Shown here: piece by piece, positions 7,957-16,859 of the stretch | How positions within the stretch are numbered: the first letter of the stretch is position 1 | How the letters are laid out: every line of letters starts with the position of its first letter | DNA from: Candidatus Sphingomonas colombiensis | GTDB taxonomy: Bacteria > Pseudomonadota > Alphaproteobacteria > Sphingomonadales > Sphingomonadaceae | Length of the DNA stretch: 64,000 nucleotides | NCBI GenBank assembly: GCA_029202845.1 | Contig: CP119315.1 | Coordinates: forward strand, 1,557,501 to 1,621,500 | Direction: 5' to 3' | Translations under genes and position numbers: made by a program | Notes under the pieces: model-generated | The model's database searches: none | What the model was told of the DNA's origin: nothing | Seen by the model: only the letters and a program-made list of their open reading frames with translations

Positions 7957-8886
7957 TTAGAGCTTTCCGGTAAGCTCCGGCACGACCTTGAACAGATCGC
8001 CGACCAGGCCGATGTCCGCGACCTGGAAGATCGGGGCGTCTTCGTCCTTGTTGATCGCGATGATCGTCTTGGAGTCCTTCATGCCAGCGAGATGCTGGAT
8101 CGCGCCCGAGATGCCGATCGCGATATAGACTTCCGGAGCGACGATCTTGCCGGTCTGGCCGACCTGATAGTCGTTCGGGACATAGCCCGCGTCGACCGCC
8201 GCGCGGCTCGCGCCGACGCCCGCGCCGAGCTTGTCGGCGAGCGGCTCGATGATCGTGTGGAAGTTCTCGCTGTTCTGCAGCGCACGACCGCCCGACACGA
8301 TGATCTTCGCGCTGGTCAGTTCGGGACGCTCGGACTTGGCGATCTCGCTGCCGACATAAGTCGACACGCCCGAATCACCCTTGCCCGCGACCGCCTCGAC
8401 CGTGCCAGAGCCGCCGCTGGTCGCCGCCTTCTCGAACGCGGTGCCGCGTACGGTGATGACCTTCTTGGCGTCCTTGGACTGCACGGTGGCGATGGCGTTG
8501 CCGGCGTAGATCGGGCGCGTGAACGTGTCCGGCCCTTCGACCGACAGGATATCGCTGATCTGCATCACATCGAGCAGGGCGGCGACGCGCGGCGCGATAT
8601 TCTTGCCGTTGCTGGTCGCGGGGACGAGGAACGCGTCGTGATGACCCATCAGGTCGGCGACGAGCGGCGCGACATTCTCGGCCAGCGCATGCGCATAGGC
8701 CGCGTCGTCGGCGACATGGACCTTCCCCACGCCGGCGATCTTGGCGGCCTCTGCGGCAACCGCATCGACGCCCTGACCGGCGACGAGCAGGTGCACTTCG
8801 CCCAGCTGCGACGCAGCGGTGACGACAGCGAGCGTGGCATCCTTGACGGCCGAACCGTCATGCTCAACCCAGACGAGCGTCTTCAT
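7957..8886 (-). CDS. etfA: Electron transfer flavoprotein alpha subunit
   Basis: A 309-residue FAD-binding subunit that passes electrons from acyl-CoA and related dehydrogenases to ETF-ubiquinone oxidoreductase. The C-terminal FAD domain is clear (SGGRALQNSENF; GASRAAVDAGYVPNDYQVGQ; APEVYIAIGISGAIQHLAGM). It overlaps etfB by 4 bp and is transcribed after it, the normal etfBA order. Confidence 0.97.
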   Translation of the reverse strand: MKTLVWVEHDGSAVKDATLAVVTAASQLGEVHLLVAGQGVDAVAAEAAKIAGVGKVHVADDAAYAHALAENVAPLVADLMGHHDAFLVPATSNGKNIAPRVAALLDVMQISDILSVEGPDTFTRPIYAGNAIATVQSKDAKKVITVRGTAFEKAATSGGSGTVEAVAGKGDSGVSTYVGSEIAKSERPELTSAKIIVSGGRALQNSENFHTIIEPLADKLGAGVGASRAAVDAGYVPNDYQVGQTGKIVAPEVYIAIGISGAIQHLAGMKDSKTIIAINKDEDAPIFQVADIGLVGDLFKVVPELTGKL

Positions 8887-9632
8887 TTCGCGACTCCCAT
8901 CGCCTTGAGTTTTGCCACCAGTTCATCAACGTCGGCGACCTTGACGCCAGCGGTGCGCTTCGCCGGCTCGACCACCTTGAGCGTGGTCAGGCGCGGGGAC
9001 ACGTCGACGCCGTAATCGGCGGGCGTCTTCTGCGCGAGCGGCTTGGACTTCGCTTTCATGATGTTGGGCAGAGAGGCGTAGCGCGGCTCGTTCAAGCGCA
9101 AATCGGTGGTGACGATCGCGGGAAGCTTGAGCTTCTCGGTCTCCGATCCGCCATCGACTTCGCGCGTGACGGTGACGAAATCGCCCTCGACCTCAACCTT
9201 CGATGCGAATGTGCCCTGGCCCCAGCCCGTGAGCGCGCCGAGCATCTGGCCGGTCTGGTTGTTGTCGTCGTCGATCGCCTGCTTGCCCAGGATCACGAGA
9301 CCCGGCTGTTCCTCATCGGCGATCGCCTTCAGCAGCTTGGCGACGCCGAGCGGCTCGACCTTCTCGTCGGAGGTAACGAGGATCGCGCGATCCGCGCCCA
9401 TCGCCAGCGCGGTGCGCAGGGTTTCCTGCGCCTTCGCTTCGCCGATCGACACCACGACGATCTCGGTCACGACGCCCTTTTCCTTCAGGCGGATCGCTTC
9501 CTCAACCGCGATTTCGTCGAACGGGTTCATCGACATCTTCACGTTCGCGAGATCGACACCCGTGCCATCCGCCTTCACGCGGGGCTTCACATTATAGTCA
9601 AGCACCCGCTTGACCGGCACCAGCACCTTCAT
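8883..9632 (-). CDS. etfB: Electron transfer flavoprotein beta subunit
   Basis: A 249-residue AMP-binding partner of EtfA. It starts MKVLVPVKRVLDYNVK and contains the ETF beta signature around LRLNEPRYASLPNIMKAK, including the Leu region that docks onto dehydrogenases. The ATG at 9632 was chosen over upstream in-frame starts because the family begins here and a GGAG lies about 10 bases upstream. It is first of a two-gene unit with etfA. Confidence 0.97.
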   Translation of the reverse strand: MKVLVPVKRVLDYNVKPRVKADGTGVDLANVKMSMNPFDEIAVEEAIRLKEKGVVTEIVVVSIGEAKAQETLRTALAMGADRAILVTSDEKVEPLGVAKLLKAIADEEQPGLVILGKQAIDDDNNQTGQMLGALTGWGQGTFASKVEVEGDFVTVTREVDGGSETEKLKLPAIVTTDLRLNEPRYASLPNIMKAKSKPLAQKTPADYGVDVSPRLTTLKVVEPAKRTAGVKVADVDELVAKLKAMGVAK

Positions 9633-9827
9633 CGGCTGTGTCTCCATTGGCCCAATCTTCGTCAGTGGGTTCGCTAATGCAGCAGAATCGGCGCAAGTCC
9701 AGCCCAAACGCCCCGCCGCGCGCCCGCGCGCTGTGGTCGGGCGCAGTATCGCTTGCGTAATATCCTTACGGAAAGCACGGTTTGGCGCGATATTCGTTGC
9801 GTGGGCCGCCGGGCCCCGCGCCGATAC

Positions 9828-9862
9828 AAAAAATGCGGCGACGGAAAAGCTCCCGTCGCCGC
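9828..9862 (-). terminator. Intrinsic terminator of sucC
   Basis: A 10-bp perfect stem (GCGGCGACGG at 9835-9844 with CCGTCGCCGC at 9853-9862) encloses an 8-base loop. On the minus strand the stem is followed closely by a run of six T (9833-9828). It lies about 62 bp after the sucC stop and fits a Rho-independent terminator separating sucC from etfBA. Confidence 0.85.
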
Positions 9863-9924
9863 GTCAATGTTTCGGTACGTCGCCGCGATCCCCGGAGCGG
9901 GAGTCGCGGTGACGCATATCCGGT

Positions 9925-11124
9925 TCAGGCTGCCTTCTTCACCTCGGCAACGATCTTGCGGGCGGCATCGCCCAGATCGTTGGCGGGAACGATCGCCAGG
10001 CCGGACGTGGAGAGAATCTCCTTGCCCTTCTCGACGTTGGTGCCCTCAAGCCGGACGACCAGCGGAACCGAAAGGTTCACTTCCTTCGCCGCGGCGACGA
10101 TGCCCTCGGCGATGATGTCGCACTTCATGATCCCGCCGAAGATGTTGACGAGAATGCCCTTCACCGCCGGATCGGCGAGAATGATCTTGAACGCCGCCGT
10201 CACCTTCTCCGTGGTGGCGCCGCCGCCCACGTCGAGGAAGTTGGCCGGGAACATGCCGTTCAATTTGATGATGTCCATCGTCGCCATGGCGAGGCCGGCG
10301 CCGTTGACCATGCAGCCGATATCGCCATCGAGCTTGATATAGGCGAGGTCGTACTTGGATGCTTCCAGCTCGGCCGGATCTTCCTCGGTCTCGTCGCGCA
10401 GCTCGGCGAGATCCTTGTGGCGGAACATCGCATTGCCGTCGAAGCCGACCTTGGCATCAAGCACCATCAGCTTGCCGTCATCGGTGACGGCGAGCGGGTT
10501 GATCTCGATCTGCGAGGCATCGGTGCCGAGGAACGTGTCATAGACCTTGCCGGCGAGGCTCTGCGCCTGCTTGGCGAGATCGCCGGTCAGCCCCAGCGCG
10601 TTGGCGACGGCGCGGCCGTGATGCGGCATGAAGCCGGTCGCGGGATCGACGTCGAACGTGTGGATCTTCTCGGGCGTGTCATGCGCGACCGTCTCGATGT
10701 CCATCCCGCCTTCGGTCGATACGACGAAGGCGACGCGGCCGGTGACGCGATCGACGAGCAGCGCGAGGTAAAATTCCTTCGCGATATCAACGCCGTCGGT
10801 GACGTACAGGCGATTGACCTGCTTGCCGTGCTCGCCGGTCTGGATCGTGACCAGCGTGTTGCCGAGCATGTCGGTCGCTGCCGCGCGCACTTCGTCGGCG
10901 GTCTTGGCAAGGCGGACGCCGCCCTTGGCTTCCGGCGGCAGCTCCTTGAACTTGCCCTTGCCGCGCCCACCGGCGTGGATCTGCGCCTTGACGACGTAGA
11001 GCGGCCCGGGGAGCTTCTTCGAGGCCTCAACCGCCTCTTCGACGGTCATCGCGGCATAGCCGGCGGGAACGGGAACGCCGAACTTTGCGAGCAGTTCTTT
11101 GGCCTGATATTCGTGGATGTTCAT
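9925..11124 (-). CDS. sucC: Succinyl-CoA synthetase (ADP-forming) beta subunit
   Basis: A 399-residue ATP-grasp subunit of the TCA-cycle enzyme that makes ATP or GTP from succinyl-CoA. It starts MNIHEYQAKELLAKFGVPVP and shows the KAQIHAGGRGKGKF nucleotide-binding stretch and NGAGLAMATMDIIKLNG / NIFGGIMKCD in the CoA-ligase domain. The start at 11124 is the family start; an upstream in-frame start at 11169 adds unrelated residues. The alpha subunit gene sucD is not adjacent: downstream lie a terminator and etfBA, upstream a divergent helicase gene. Confidence 0.97.
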   Translation of the reverse strand: MNIHEYQAKELLAKFGVPVPAGYAAMTVEEAVEASKKLPGPLYVVKAQIHAGGRGKGKFKELPPEAKGGVRLAKTADEVRAAATDMLGNTLVTIQTGEHGKQVNRLYVTDGVDIAKEFYLALLVDRVTGRVAFVVSTEGGMDIETVAHDTPEKIHTFDVDPATGFMPHHGRAVANALGLTGDLAKQAQSLAGKVYDTFLGTDASQIEINPLAVTDDGKLMVLDAKVGFDGNAMFRHKDLAELRDETEEDPAELEASKYDLAYIKLDGDIGCMVNGAGLAMATMDIIKLNGMFPANFLDVGGGATTEKVTAAFKIILADPAVKGILVNIFGGIMKCDIIAEGIVAAAKEVNLSVPLVVRLEGTNVEKGKEILSTSGLAIVPANDLGDAARKIVAEVKKAA

Positions 11125-11264
11125 GGGATGCGCGGCCTCACCATAAGGAAAACAGGCGGCCTTAAGCACAGGGGGGCGGGGGAATCCACCCCCGCTGTTG
11201 CACTGCGGCAGCGAAGGCGGCGTTTAGCCACTGCCGCCGGTTGCCATTCTGTTCCGTGCGGCGC

Positions 11265-13988
11265 ATGGCCGGCCCCGTGACCGCGTTTCCCTATCCCGCG
11301 CTTCATGCCAGCCATTCGGGCACCTGGATCGCGCAGGATGGCGAGACGCGCGCGATCGGTCGGGGCGAGGCGATCCGTATCGCCGCCGACACGCCGGTGA
11401 TCCTGCTCAATGCGCCGCTGATCGGGCAGAGGCTCGGCTATGCAGACCTGTCCGGGCTGGATGTGCTGGAATTATTCGCCTTTCTCCGCCCGGCGAGTTT
11501 CATGGTGCCGACACCCAAAGGGCTCGCCGCTGTCACCGGGCTCGATGTGCCGGCGGACGATGCCGCGATCGCCCCGTTCCTGCTTGCCGCAGCCGAGCGC
11601 TTGCTGGCGATTCCGCAGGGCGAATGGCCCGAGCGCGAGGGCGCTTGGACCGCCGCGCAAACCCTGTTCCGGCTGCGCTGGCCATGGGCGCCGCTGCTCG
11701 CGGATCGAATTGCGCGGCCGACCGGCAATGAGCGGTGGCTGTTCTCCCGCTTGCCCGAATGGGAAGAGGCGGCGCCGCGCGCGATGCCGCGCAATATCTC
11801 GCTCGTGGACGAGGAGGTGCAGGAACGACTCGCCCGCCTCACCGGCGCGAGTCGCGAGCCGCGTCCGGGGCAGCGCGCTTATGCCGGGGCGGCCGCCGAT
11901 GCCTTCGCCCCGCGAGTCGCGCGTGATTCGCCCAATCTCGTGCTGGCCGAAGCGGGGACCGGGATCGGCAAGACGCTCGGCTATCTCGCGCCGGCCTCGT
12001 TATGGGCGGAACAGGCGCAGGGCGCGGTGTGGATCAGCACCTATACCAAGGCGCTGCAACGCCAGCTCGCGCATGAAACGGCACGGCTGCATCCTGACGC
12101 GGATGTACGCAAGGCGCGCGTCGTCACCCGCAAGGGGCGCGAGAATTACCTCTGCCTGCTCAATCTGGAGGATGCGCTGCAAGGCGGATTCGCCGGTCGC
12201 GCCGCCGTGCTCGCGCAGCTTGTCGCGCGCTGGGCGGCGTATAGCGCGGATGGCGACATGGTGGGCGGCGATCTGCCGGGCTGGCTCGTCACATTGTTCC
12301 GCCGCAACGGATCGACCGCGTTGACCGACCGGCGCGGTGAATGCGTCTATGCCGGCTGCCCGCATTACCGGAAATGCTTCATCGAACGCGCCACGCGCGC
12401 GTCGAACGAAGCGGATATCGTCATCGCCAATCATGCTTTGGTGATGGTCAATGCGGCGCGCGGTCGCGAGCTGACGACTCGCCCGACACGCTATGTGTTC
12501 GACGAAGGCCATCATCTGTTCGATGCCGCCGACGGGATGTTCTCGACCGCGCTTACGGGTCAGGAGACGATCGAGCTGCGCCGCTGGATCATCGGCCCCG
12601 AAGGAAGCAGTCGCGGGCGGAGGCGTGGCCTCGCAGCGCGGCTTTCCGATGTCGCGAGCTATGACGAGGGCGGCGGTGGCGCGATCAGCGACGCGGTGAC
12701 CGCGGCGCAGGCGCTGGCGTCCGAAGGCTGGCTGTCGCGGCTGGGGGAGGGGGCGCCGTTCGGCCCGATCGAGGCGCTGCTCGGCGCGGTGCGCGGGTTG
12801 GTCTATGCCCGTGCCGACCAGGCCGGCGATGCGGGCTATGGGCTGGAGACCGAGATCGCCGAGCCGCCCGCGCAGTTGATCGAGGCTGCCGGCCCCGCCG
12901 CGCAGGCGCTGGATGCGCTGTTGCGCCCGCTCGTCACCCTCGGCAAGCGGCTGGAGGCGGTGCTGGCGGAGGCGCCGGACTGGATGGACGGCCCGGCGCG
13001 CGCGCGGATCGAGGGCGCGATCGCCTCGCTCGGCTGGCGCGCGGAGACGGCTGCGTCGTGGCTGTCGCTGCTCGCACGGATCGGCGGCCCGGCCGACGCG
13101 GATTTCGTCGACTGGCTGGTGGTAGACCGGATCGAAGGGCGCGAGTTCGACATCGGGTTGCGTCGGCACTGGCTCGATCCGACCCGGCCCTTTGCCGAAG
13201 TGGTGCTGAAACCCGCGCATGGCGCGCTCGTCACCTCCGCGACGCTCACCGCCGGGGGCGATTGGAACACCGCCGAGGCGCGGGTGGGGGCGCCCTGGCT
13301 CGCCACACCGCCCGAACGGTTCACGGCGGAAAGCCCGTTCGATTACGCGAGCTGCGCCGAGGTGCTGATCGTCACCGATGTGAAGCGCGGCGATTCCGCG
13401 GCGCTCGCCAATGCCTATGCGCGGCTGACCGAGGCGGCTGGCGGCGGCACGCTGGGGCTGTTCACCGCGATTCGTCGGCTGCGCGCGGTGCATGCCGCGA
13501 TCGCCGACCGGCTGGCGCGCGCGGGCTTGCCGCTCCACGCGCAGCATGTCGATCCGATCGATACCGGCACGCTGGTCGATATCTTCCGCGATGATCCGCA
13601 CGCCTCGCTGCTCGGCACCGATGCGTTGCGCGACGGCGTGGACGTGCCGGGCGAATCGCTGCGGCTGGTGGTGATGGAGGGCGTGCCCTGGCCCAAGCCC
13701 AGCGTGCTCCACGCCGCGCGGCGGCTGGCTGGCGGCGGCAGCGCCTATGACGATCGCATCGTTCGCGCACGGCTGGCGCAGGCGTTCGGGCGGCTGATCC
13801 GCTCGGCGCAGGATCGCGGCGCGTTCGTGCTGCTGTCGTCTGCGATGCCCTCGCGCTTGCTCACCGCTTTCCCGCCGGGGGTGGAGATTGCGCGCGTCCC
13901 GCTCGACGAAGCGATCGCGCGGGTACGGCACCGTCTTTCCTCCGCCGCGCGTCTGGGGCATGAGGCTGCTCCCGCGCGACTGACCTGA
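11265..13988 (+). CDS. DinG-type Fe-S ATP-dependent DNA helicase
   Basis: About 907 residues, superfamily 2 XPD/DinG type. Walker A is AEAGTGIGKT (near residue 230). Four Fe-S cysteines are visible: one in YLCLL, then three in CVYAGCPHYRKC with the C-x4-C-x5-C spacing of E. coli DinG. The DEAH-type box is DEGH (near 413), motif III is SATLT and motif VI is QAFGRLIRS. Expected activity is 5'-3' unwinding in repair or R-loop/replication conflict. The N-terminal ~200 residues contain a segment (NAPLIGQRLGY, then LDVLELFAFLRP) reminiscent of a worn-down DEDD exonuclease domain found in some DinG proteins. The start is uncertain: ATG 11265 used, TTG 11241 and GTG 11274 possible. Followed 16 bp later by sixA. 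Confidence 0.9.
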   Translation: MAGPVTAFPYPALHASHSGTWIAQDGETRAIGRGEAIRIAADTPVILLNAPLIGQRLGYADLSGLDVLELFAFLRPASFMVPTPKGLAAVTGLDVPADDAAIAPFLLAAAERLLAIPQGEWPEREGAWTAAQTLFRLRWPWAPLLADRIARPTGNERWLFSRLPEWEEAAPRAMPRNISLVDEEVQERLARLTGASREPRPGQRAYAGAAADAFAPRVARDSPNLVLAEAGTGIGKTLGYLAPASLWAEQAQGAVWISTYTKALQRQLAHETARLHPDADVRKARVVTRKGRENYLCLLNLEDALQGGFAGRAAVLAQLVARWAAYSADGDMVGGDLPGWLVTLFRRNGSTALTDRRGECVYAGCPHYRKCFIERATRASNEADIVIANHALVMVNAARGRELTTRPTRYVFDEGHHLFDAADGMFSTALTGQETIELRRWIIGPEGSSRGRRRGLAARLSDVASYDEGGGGAISDAVTAAQALASEGWLSRLGEGAPFGPIEALLGAVRGLVYARADQAGDAGYGLETEIAEPPAQLIEAAGPAAQALDALLRPLVTLGKRLEAVLAEAPDWMDGPARARIEGAIASLGWRAETAASWLSLLARIGGPADADFVDWLVVDRIEGREFDIGLRRHWLDPTRPFAEVVLKPAHGALVTSATLTAGGDWNTAEARVGAPWLATPPERFTAESPFDYASCAEVLIVTDVKRGDSAALANAYARLTEAAGGGTLGLFTAIRRLRAVHAAIADRLARAGLPLHAQHVDPIDTGTLVDIFRDDPHASLLGTDALRDGVDVPGESLRLVVMEGVPWPKPSVLHAARRLAGGGSAYDDRIVRARLAQAFGRLIRSAQDRGAFVLLSSAMPSRLLTAFPPGVEIARVPLDEAIARVRHRLSSAARLGHEAAPARLT

Positions 13989-14004
13989 CGGAGACTTTCC
14001 CCTC

Positions 14005-14544
14005 GTGAAGACGCTGACGCTGCTGCGCCACGCCAAATCGGGGTGGGACGATCCGGTCGCCCGCGATTTCGATCGCCCGCTCAACGCCAAAGGGCGGCGC
14101 GCGGCGAAGGCGATGGGGCGGCATCTGAAATCGCTCGGGCTGACGTTCGATCACGTCGTCGCATCGCCCGCGTTGCGCGTGGTGGAAACGATCGGCGAGG
14201 TCGCCGCCGGCTATGGCACGCCGATCGTCCCCGCATGGGATCGGCGGGTCTATCTCGCCTCTTCCGCGATGTTGCTCGATGTGATTCGCGAAACCCCCGC
14301 GGATGCGGATCACCTGCTGCTGATCGGGCATAATCCGGGGCTGGAGGATCTCGTGCTGCTGTTGGTGCCGCATGACAGCGGCGCGCTGCGCGACGAGGTG
14401 GAGGAAAAATATCCTACCGCCACCGTCGCGGAGATGACCTTCGATATCGACGACTGGACCGATGCCGTGCCGGGGCGGGCAATGCTAACCCGCTTCGTGC
14501 GCCCGCGTGATGTGGATGCCGCGCTGGGGCCGGGGCGGGACTGA
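14005..14544 (+). CDS. sixA: SixA-type histidine phosphatase
   Basis: A 179-residue member of the histidine phosphatase (RHG) superfamily. The phospho-accepting His9 lies in LLRHAKSGWDD and a second active-site His in LIGHNPGLED. SixA of E. coli dephosphorylates phosphohistidine on phosphotransfer proteins; short members of this branch are often annotated phosphohistidine phosphatase. The gene starts 16 bp after the helicase stop, so probably the same transcript. The exact substrate is unknown. Confidence 0.85.
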   Translation: MKTLTLLRHAKSGWDDPVARDFDRPLNAKGRRAAKAMGRHLKSLGLTFDHVVASPALRVVETIGEVAAGYGTPIVPAWDRRVYLASSAMLLDVIRETPADADHLLLIGHNPGLEDLVLLLVPHDSGALRDEVEEKYPTATVAEMTFDIDDWTDAVPGRAMLTRFVRPRDVDAALGPGRD

Positions 14545-14569
14545 GGCATCCGCGCCCGACCGGCGCGCG

Positions 14570-15091
14570 CTATTTCTTGCCGAGTTTGTCCTTCAGCGAT
14601 GCGAGCGCGCTGAACGGGCCGGTCTGATCCTCCCCCACCACGCCCGCTTCCCGCAGCATTTCCGCCGCGCGCGGCCCGCGCGGGAAGGGATCGAGCGCCA
14701 GCATCATCGTTTCCGCCGCCGCTTCGCCCAGATCGATCGCGCCGCCCTCGATCTCGATCGTGTCGAGCGCATCCTCGCCGAGTTCCACCTCTTCCTCGGC
14801 GGCGTCGCCGGCCGCGACGAAACGCAGCGCGACCTTCTCGTCCACCGTCGCGGGCAGCGGATCACCGGTCACCGCGCAGGGTTGCGTCACCGTTGCCGTC
14901 ACCCGGCCATCCGCGCGGATGCCGGTGGCGTCATGATGGATGGTGAAGGTCGCGGCAAGTTCGTCGATCGCGATCAGCCCGAAGCGCCCGGCGAGCCGCC
15001 GGCGTTCGTCGGCATCGGCGGCAATCTTCACGATACGCGGCTCGCCGCCGATCATGTCGAGCCGCTCGGCGCGGGAAAATTCCGGGGTCAC
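14570..15091 (-). CDS. yceD: YceD/DUF177 family protein (23S rRNA accumulation)
   Basis: A 173-residue protein matching DUF177 (large ribosomal RNA subunit accumulation protein YceD). Features: an acidic central stretch (GDAAEEEVELGEDALDTIEI), the family motif around TVTQPCAVTGDPLPATVDE, and a PFSALASLKDKL C-terminal end. It overlaps the CBP3-like chaperone gene by 4 bp. It is usually next to rpmF; here the two are separated. Confidence 0.9.
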   Translation of the reverse strand: MTPEFSRAERLDMIGGEPRIVKIAADADERRRLAGRFGLIAIDELAATFTIHHDATGIRADGRVTATVTQPCAVTGDPLPATVDEKVALRFVAAGDAAEEEVELGEDALDTIEIEGGAIDLGEAAAETMMLALDPFPRGPRAAEMLREAGVVGEDQTGPFSALASLKDKLGKK

Positions 15092-15597
15092 GGCAATTCT
15101 CCCCGATCGAGCGCATCGAGCGGCGTTGCGGCCAATGCCGCGTGAAAGGCGAGCAGTCGATCACGCACATGCGCCACGGCGGCCGCCGCCGGCGGCTCGC
15201 CACGATAGAGGTTGCGGGCGAGCGCTGTATCGAGATCGCCGGAGACGATTCCCTCGCGATAGGCGCCGAGCCTGCCGCCGAGCATCCCCATCATCCGCCC
15301 GACCTGTTTTCCCACCACCATGTCGCCAAAGCCGATCTGGCGTATCTGCGCGTCCATGTCGTCGATGAAGCGTTCGGTGAGATGCGCGATCGTCTGCCCG
15401 GTCGTCGGATCGCTCTCCAGGCGCATCAGCACGAAGGCGGTGATCGCCGCCACCATGTCGAACCGTCCGTCCAGCGTATCGGGCACGGCGCCGTCCAGAT
15501 ACCAGTGCGGCTGGCGCGCATATGCGACCGCCGCCTGATACAGCGGCAGCGCCGCATCCTGTTGTGGCGCCTTTCGGAACCTATCGAAGAAGCCCAC
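15088..15597 (-). CDS. Ubiquinol-cytochrome c chaperone (CBP3/UQCC1-like)
   Basis: About 169 residues of the CBP3 chaperone domain (PF03981), which helps assemble cytochrome bc1. Typical blocks are YLDGAVPDTLDGRFDMVAAI, LTERFIDDMDAQIRQIGFGD and GKQVGRMMGMLGGRLGAYRE. I start it at the GTG at 15597 (MGFFDRFRK after initiation) because an AAGGGTAGGAA stretch lies at the right distance and homologues begin with a short x-FFxRF segment. An ATG at 15621 is the alternative; a start at 15723 would overrun the divergent bamE leader. Coupled to yceD by a 4-bp overlap. Confidence 0.88.
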   Translation of the reverse strand: MGFFDRFRKAPQQDAALPLYQAAVAYARQPHWYLDGAVPDTLDGRFDMVAAITAFVLMRLESDPTTGQTIAHLTERFIDDMDAQIRQIGFGDMVVGKQVGRMMGMLGGRLGAYREGIVSGDLDTALARNLYRGEPPAAAAVAHVRDRLLAFHAALAATPLDALDRGELP

Positions 15598-15709
15598 GCT
15601 TGTTCCTACCCTTCTCGTCATTGCCTTGTGTCGTCGTCCGCCCCGGCATATTGAGGCGTTCGGCCGCGGACGCAACGTACCGCGCACGCCCAATGTTCGC
15701 GGAGTATGC

Positions 15710-16177
15710 ATGCGCCAACCCATCCTGATCGCCGCGCTCGCCGGGATCGTGCTCGCGGGCTGTGTCCCGCTTCGGTCGCATCAGGGCTATATCGTCGATG
15801 CCGATCTGGTGAACGCGATCCAGCCTGGTGTCGATAATCGTGATTCGGTGCTCGCCACGCTCGGCCACCCGACCTTCGCCGCGCAGTTCAATCAGGGCGA
15901 CTGGTATTATATCTCACGCGACAGCCGGAACCTGGCGTACAATCTGCCGAAGCCGAAAGATCAGCTGACGTTGCAGATCAGCTTCGATCGCAACGGCACG
16001 GTCAGCGCGGTGCGCCGGTCGGGCGAGGAGCAGGTGGCCTCAATCCGGCCCGACAAGAAGACGACGCCGACGCTTGGCCGCACGCGCGGCTTCTTCTCCG
16101 ATCTGTTCGGCAATATCGGCGCGGTCGGCGCGCCCGGCATGGGCGGCGGCGGGGGCGGCGGTCGCGATACGCCGTAA
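15710..16177 (+). CDS. bamE: Outer membrane assembly factor BamE lipoprotein
   Basis: A 155-residue lipoprotein: N-terminal signal peptide with lipobox LAGC (Cys18), then the SmpA/BamE domain (IQPGVDNRDSVLATLGHPTF; GDWYYISR; LQISFDRNGTVSAV). BamE is part of the BAM complex that inserts beta-barrels in the outer membrane. The ATG at 15710 has a GGAG nine bases upstream; the longer frame from 15626 would destroy the signal peptide. The C-terminus is glycine-rich. It is divergent from the CBP3-yceD pair, a common alphaproteobacterial neighbourhood. Confidence 0.92.
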   Translation: MRQPILIAALAGIVLAGCVPLRSHQGYIVDADLVNAIQPGVDNRDSVLATLGHPTFAAQFNQGDWYYISRDSRNLAYNLPKPKDQLTLQISFDRNGTVSAVRRSGEEQVASIRPDKKTTPTLGRTRGFFSDLFGNIGAVGAPGMGGGGGGGRDTP

Positions 16178-16299
16178 CACGTGACCTTGCTGGTTGCTGA
16201 CCAGCGCGTTCGCGATCCGTTCAGCGGCGCATCCCGATAACTCCGCTCGTGGTGGCGCGGCATCTATGTCGGGCTGCCTGAGGGAAAAGGAGAATCTCG

Positions 16300-16806
16300 A
16301 TGCGTAAATTGATCATTGGCGTGCTGATGGCGGCCACCGCTTTCCCGGCGGTCTCTTCCGCGCAGACGAATCAGGATCTGCGCCGCGATCGGCAGGATGT
16401 CCGCCAGCAGCAACATGAGCTGGATCAGGCGCGCCGCTATGGCGACCGTCATGATGTGCGTCGGGAGCAGCATGACGTTCGCGACGCGCGGCAGAATTAT
16501 CGTCAGGATGTAAACGATCGCGATCGCGCCTGGGGCCGCGACGATTGGCGCGGCTGGCGTAACCAGAACCGCAATCTCTATTCGCGCGGCAACTGGAATG
16601 CGCCGTTCCGTTATCAGACGTTCCGCACGGGTGCGCGCATCGCGCCGAGCTATTTCGGCCAGCGTTACTGGATCGTCGATCCGTGGCGCTATCGCCTGCC
16701 GCCGGCGCGCGCCAACACGCGCTGGGTGCGCCACTATAACGACGTGCTGCTGGTCGATTACCGGCGCGGCGTCGTCCTCGACGTGATCCGTAACTTCTAC
16801 TGGTAA
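16300..16806 (+). CDS. RcnB-family periplasmic protein
   Basis: A 168-residue secreted protein. It has a clear signal peptide cleaved around SSAQT, then a strongly charged Arg/Asp/Gln/His heptad-like region (residues 25-80), then the C-terminal RcnB-family domain ending with WVRHYNDVLLVDYRRGVVLDV and IRNFYW. RcnB of E. coli is a periplasmic protein linked to nickel/cobalt homeostasis; many homologues have no known function. The charged repeat may be a coiled coil. A GC-rich inverted repeat follows the stop. Confidence 0.82.
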   Translation: MRKLIIGVLMAATAFPAVSSAQTNQDLRRDRQDVRQQQHELDQARRYGDRHDVRREQHDVRDARQNYRQDVNDRDRAWGRDDWRGWRNQNRNLYSRGNWNAPFRYQTFRTGARIAPSYFGQRYWIVDPWRYRLPPARANTRWVRHYNDVLLVDYRRGVVLDVIRNFYW

Positions 16807-16815
16807 GCGGATCGG

Positions 16816-16843
16816 GGCCGCCGGTGCGAGTGCATCGGCGGCC
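16816..16843. other. GC hairpin between convergent genes
   Basis: GGCCGCCG at 16816-16823 pairs with CGGCGGCC at 16836-16843 around a 12-base loop, in the 53-bp space between the RcnB-like gene and rnk, which converge. There is no T-run, so it is only a possible bidirectional transcript end. Confidence 0.4.
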
Positions 16844-16859
16844 GATTCGTATCCTGCGA

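Noticed and set aside
12000..14090. Long minus-strand open frame (about 700 codons) opposite the helicase
   Set aside because: The plus strand encodes a full set of helicase motifs; the antisense frame is Arg/Gln/Gly-rich with no domain, a usual artefact of GC-rich codon use.
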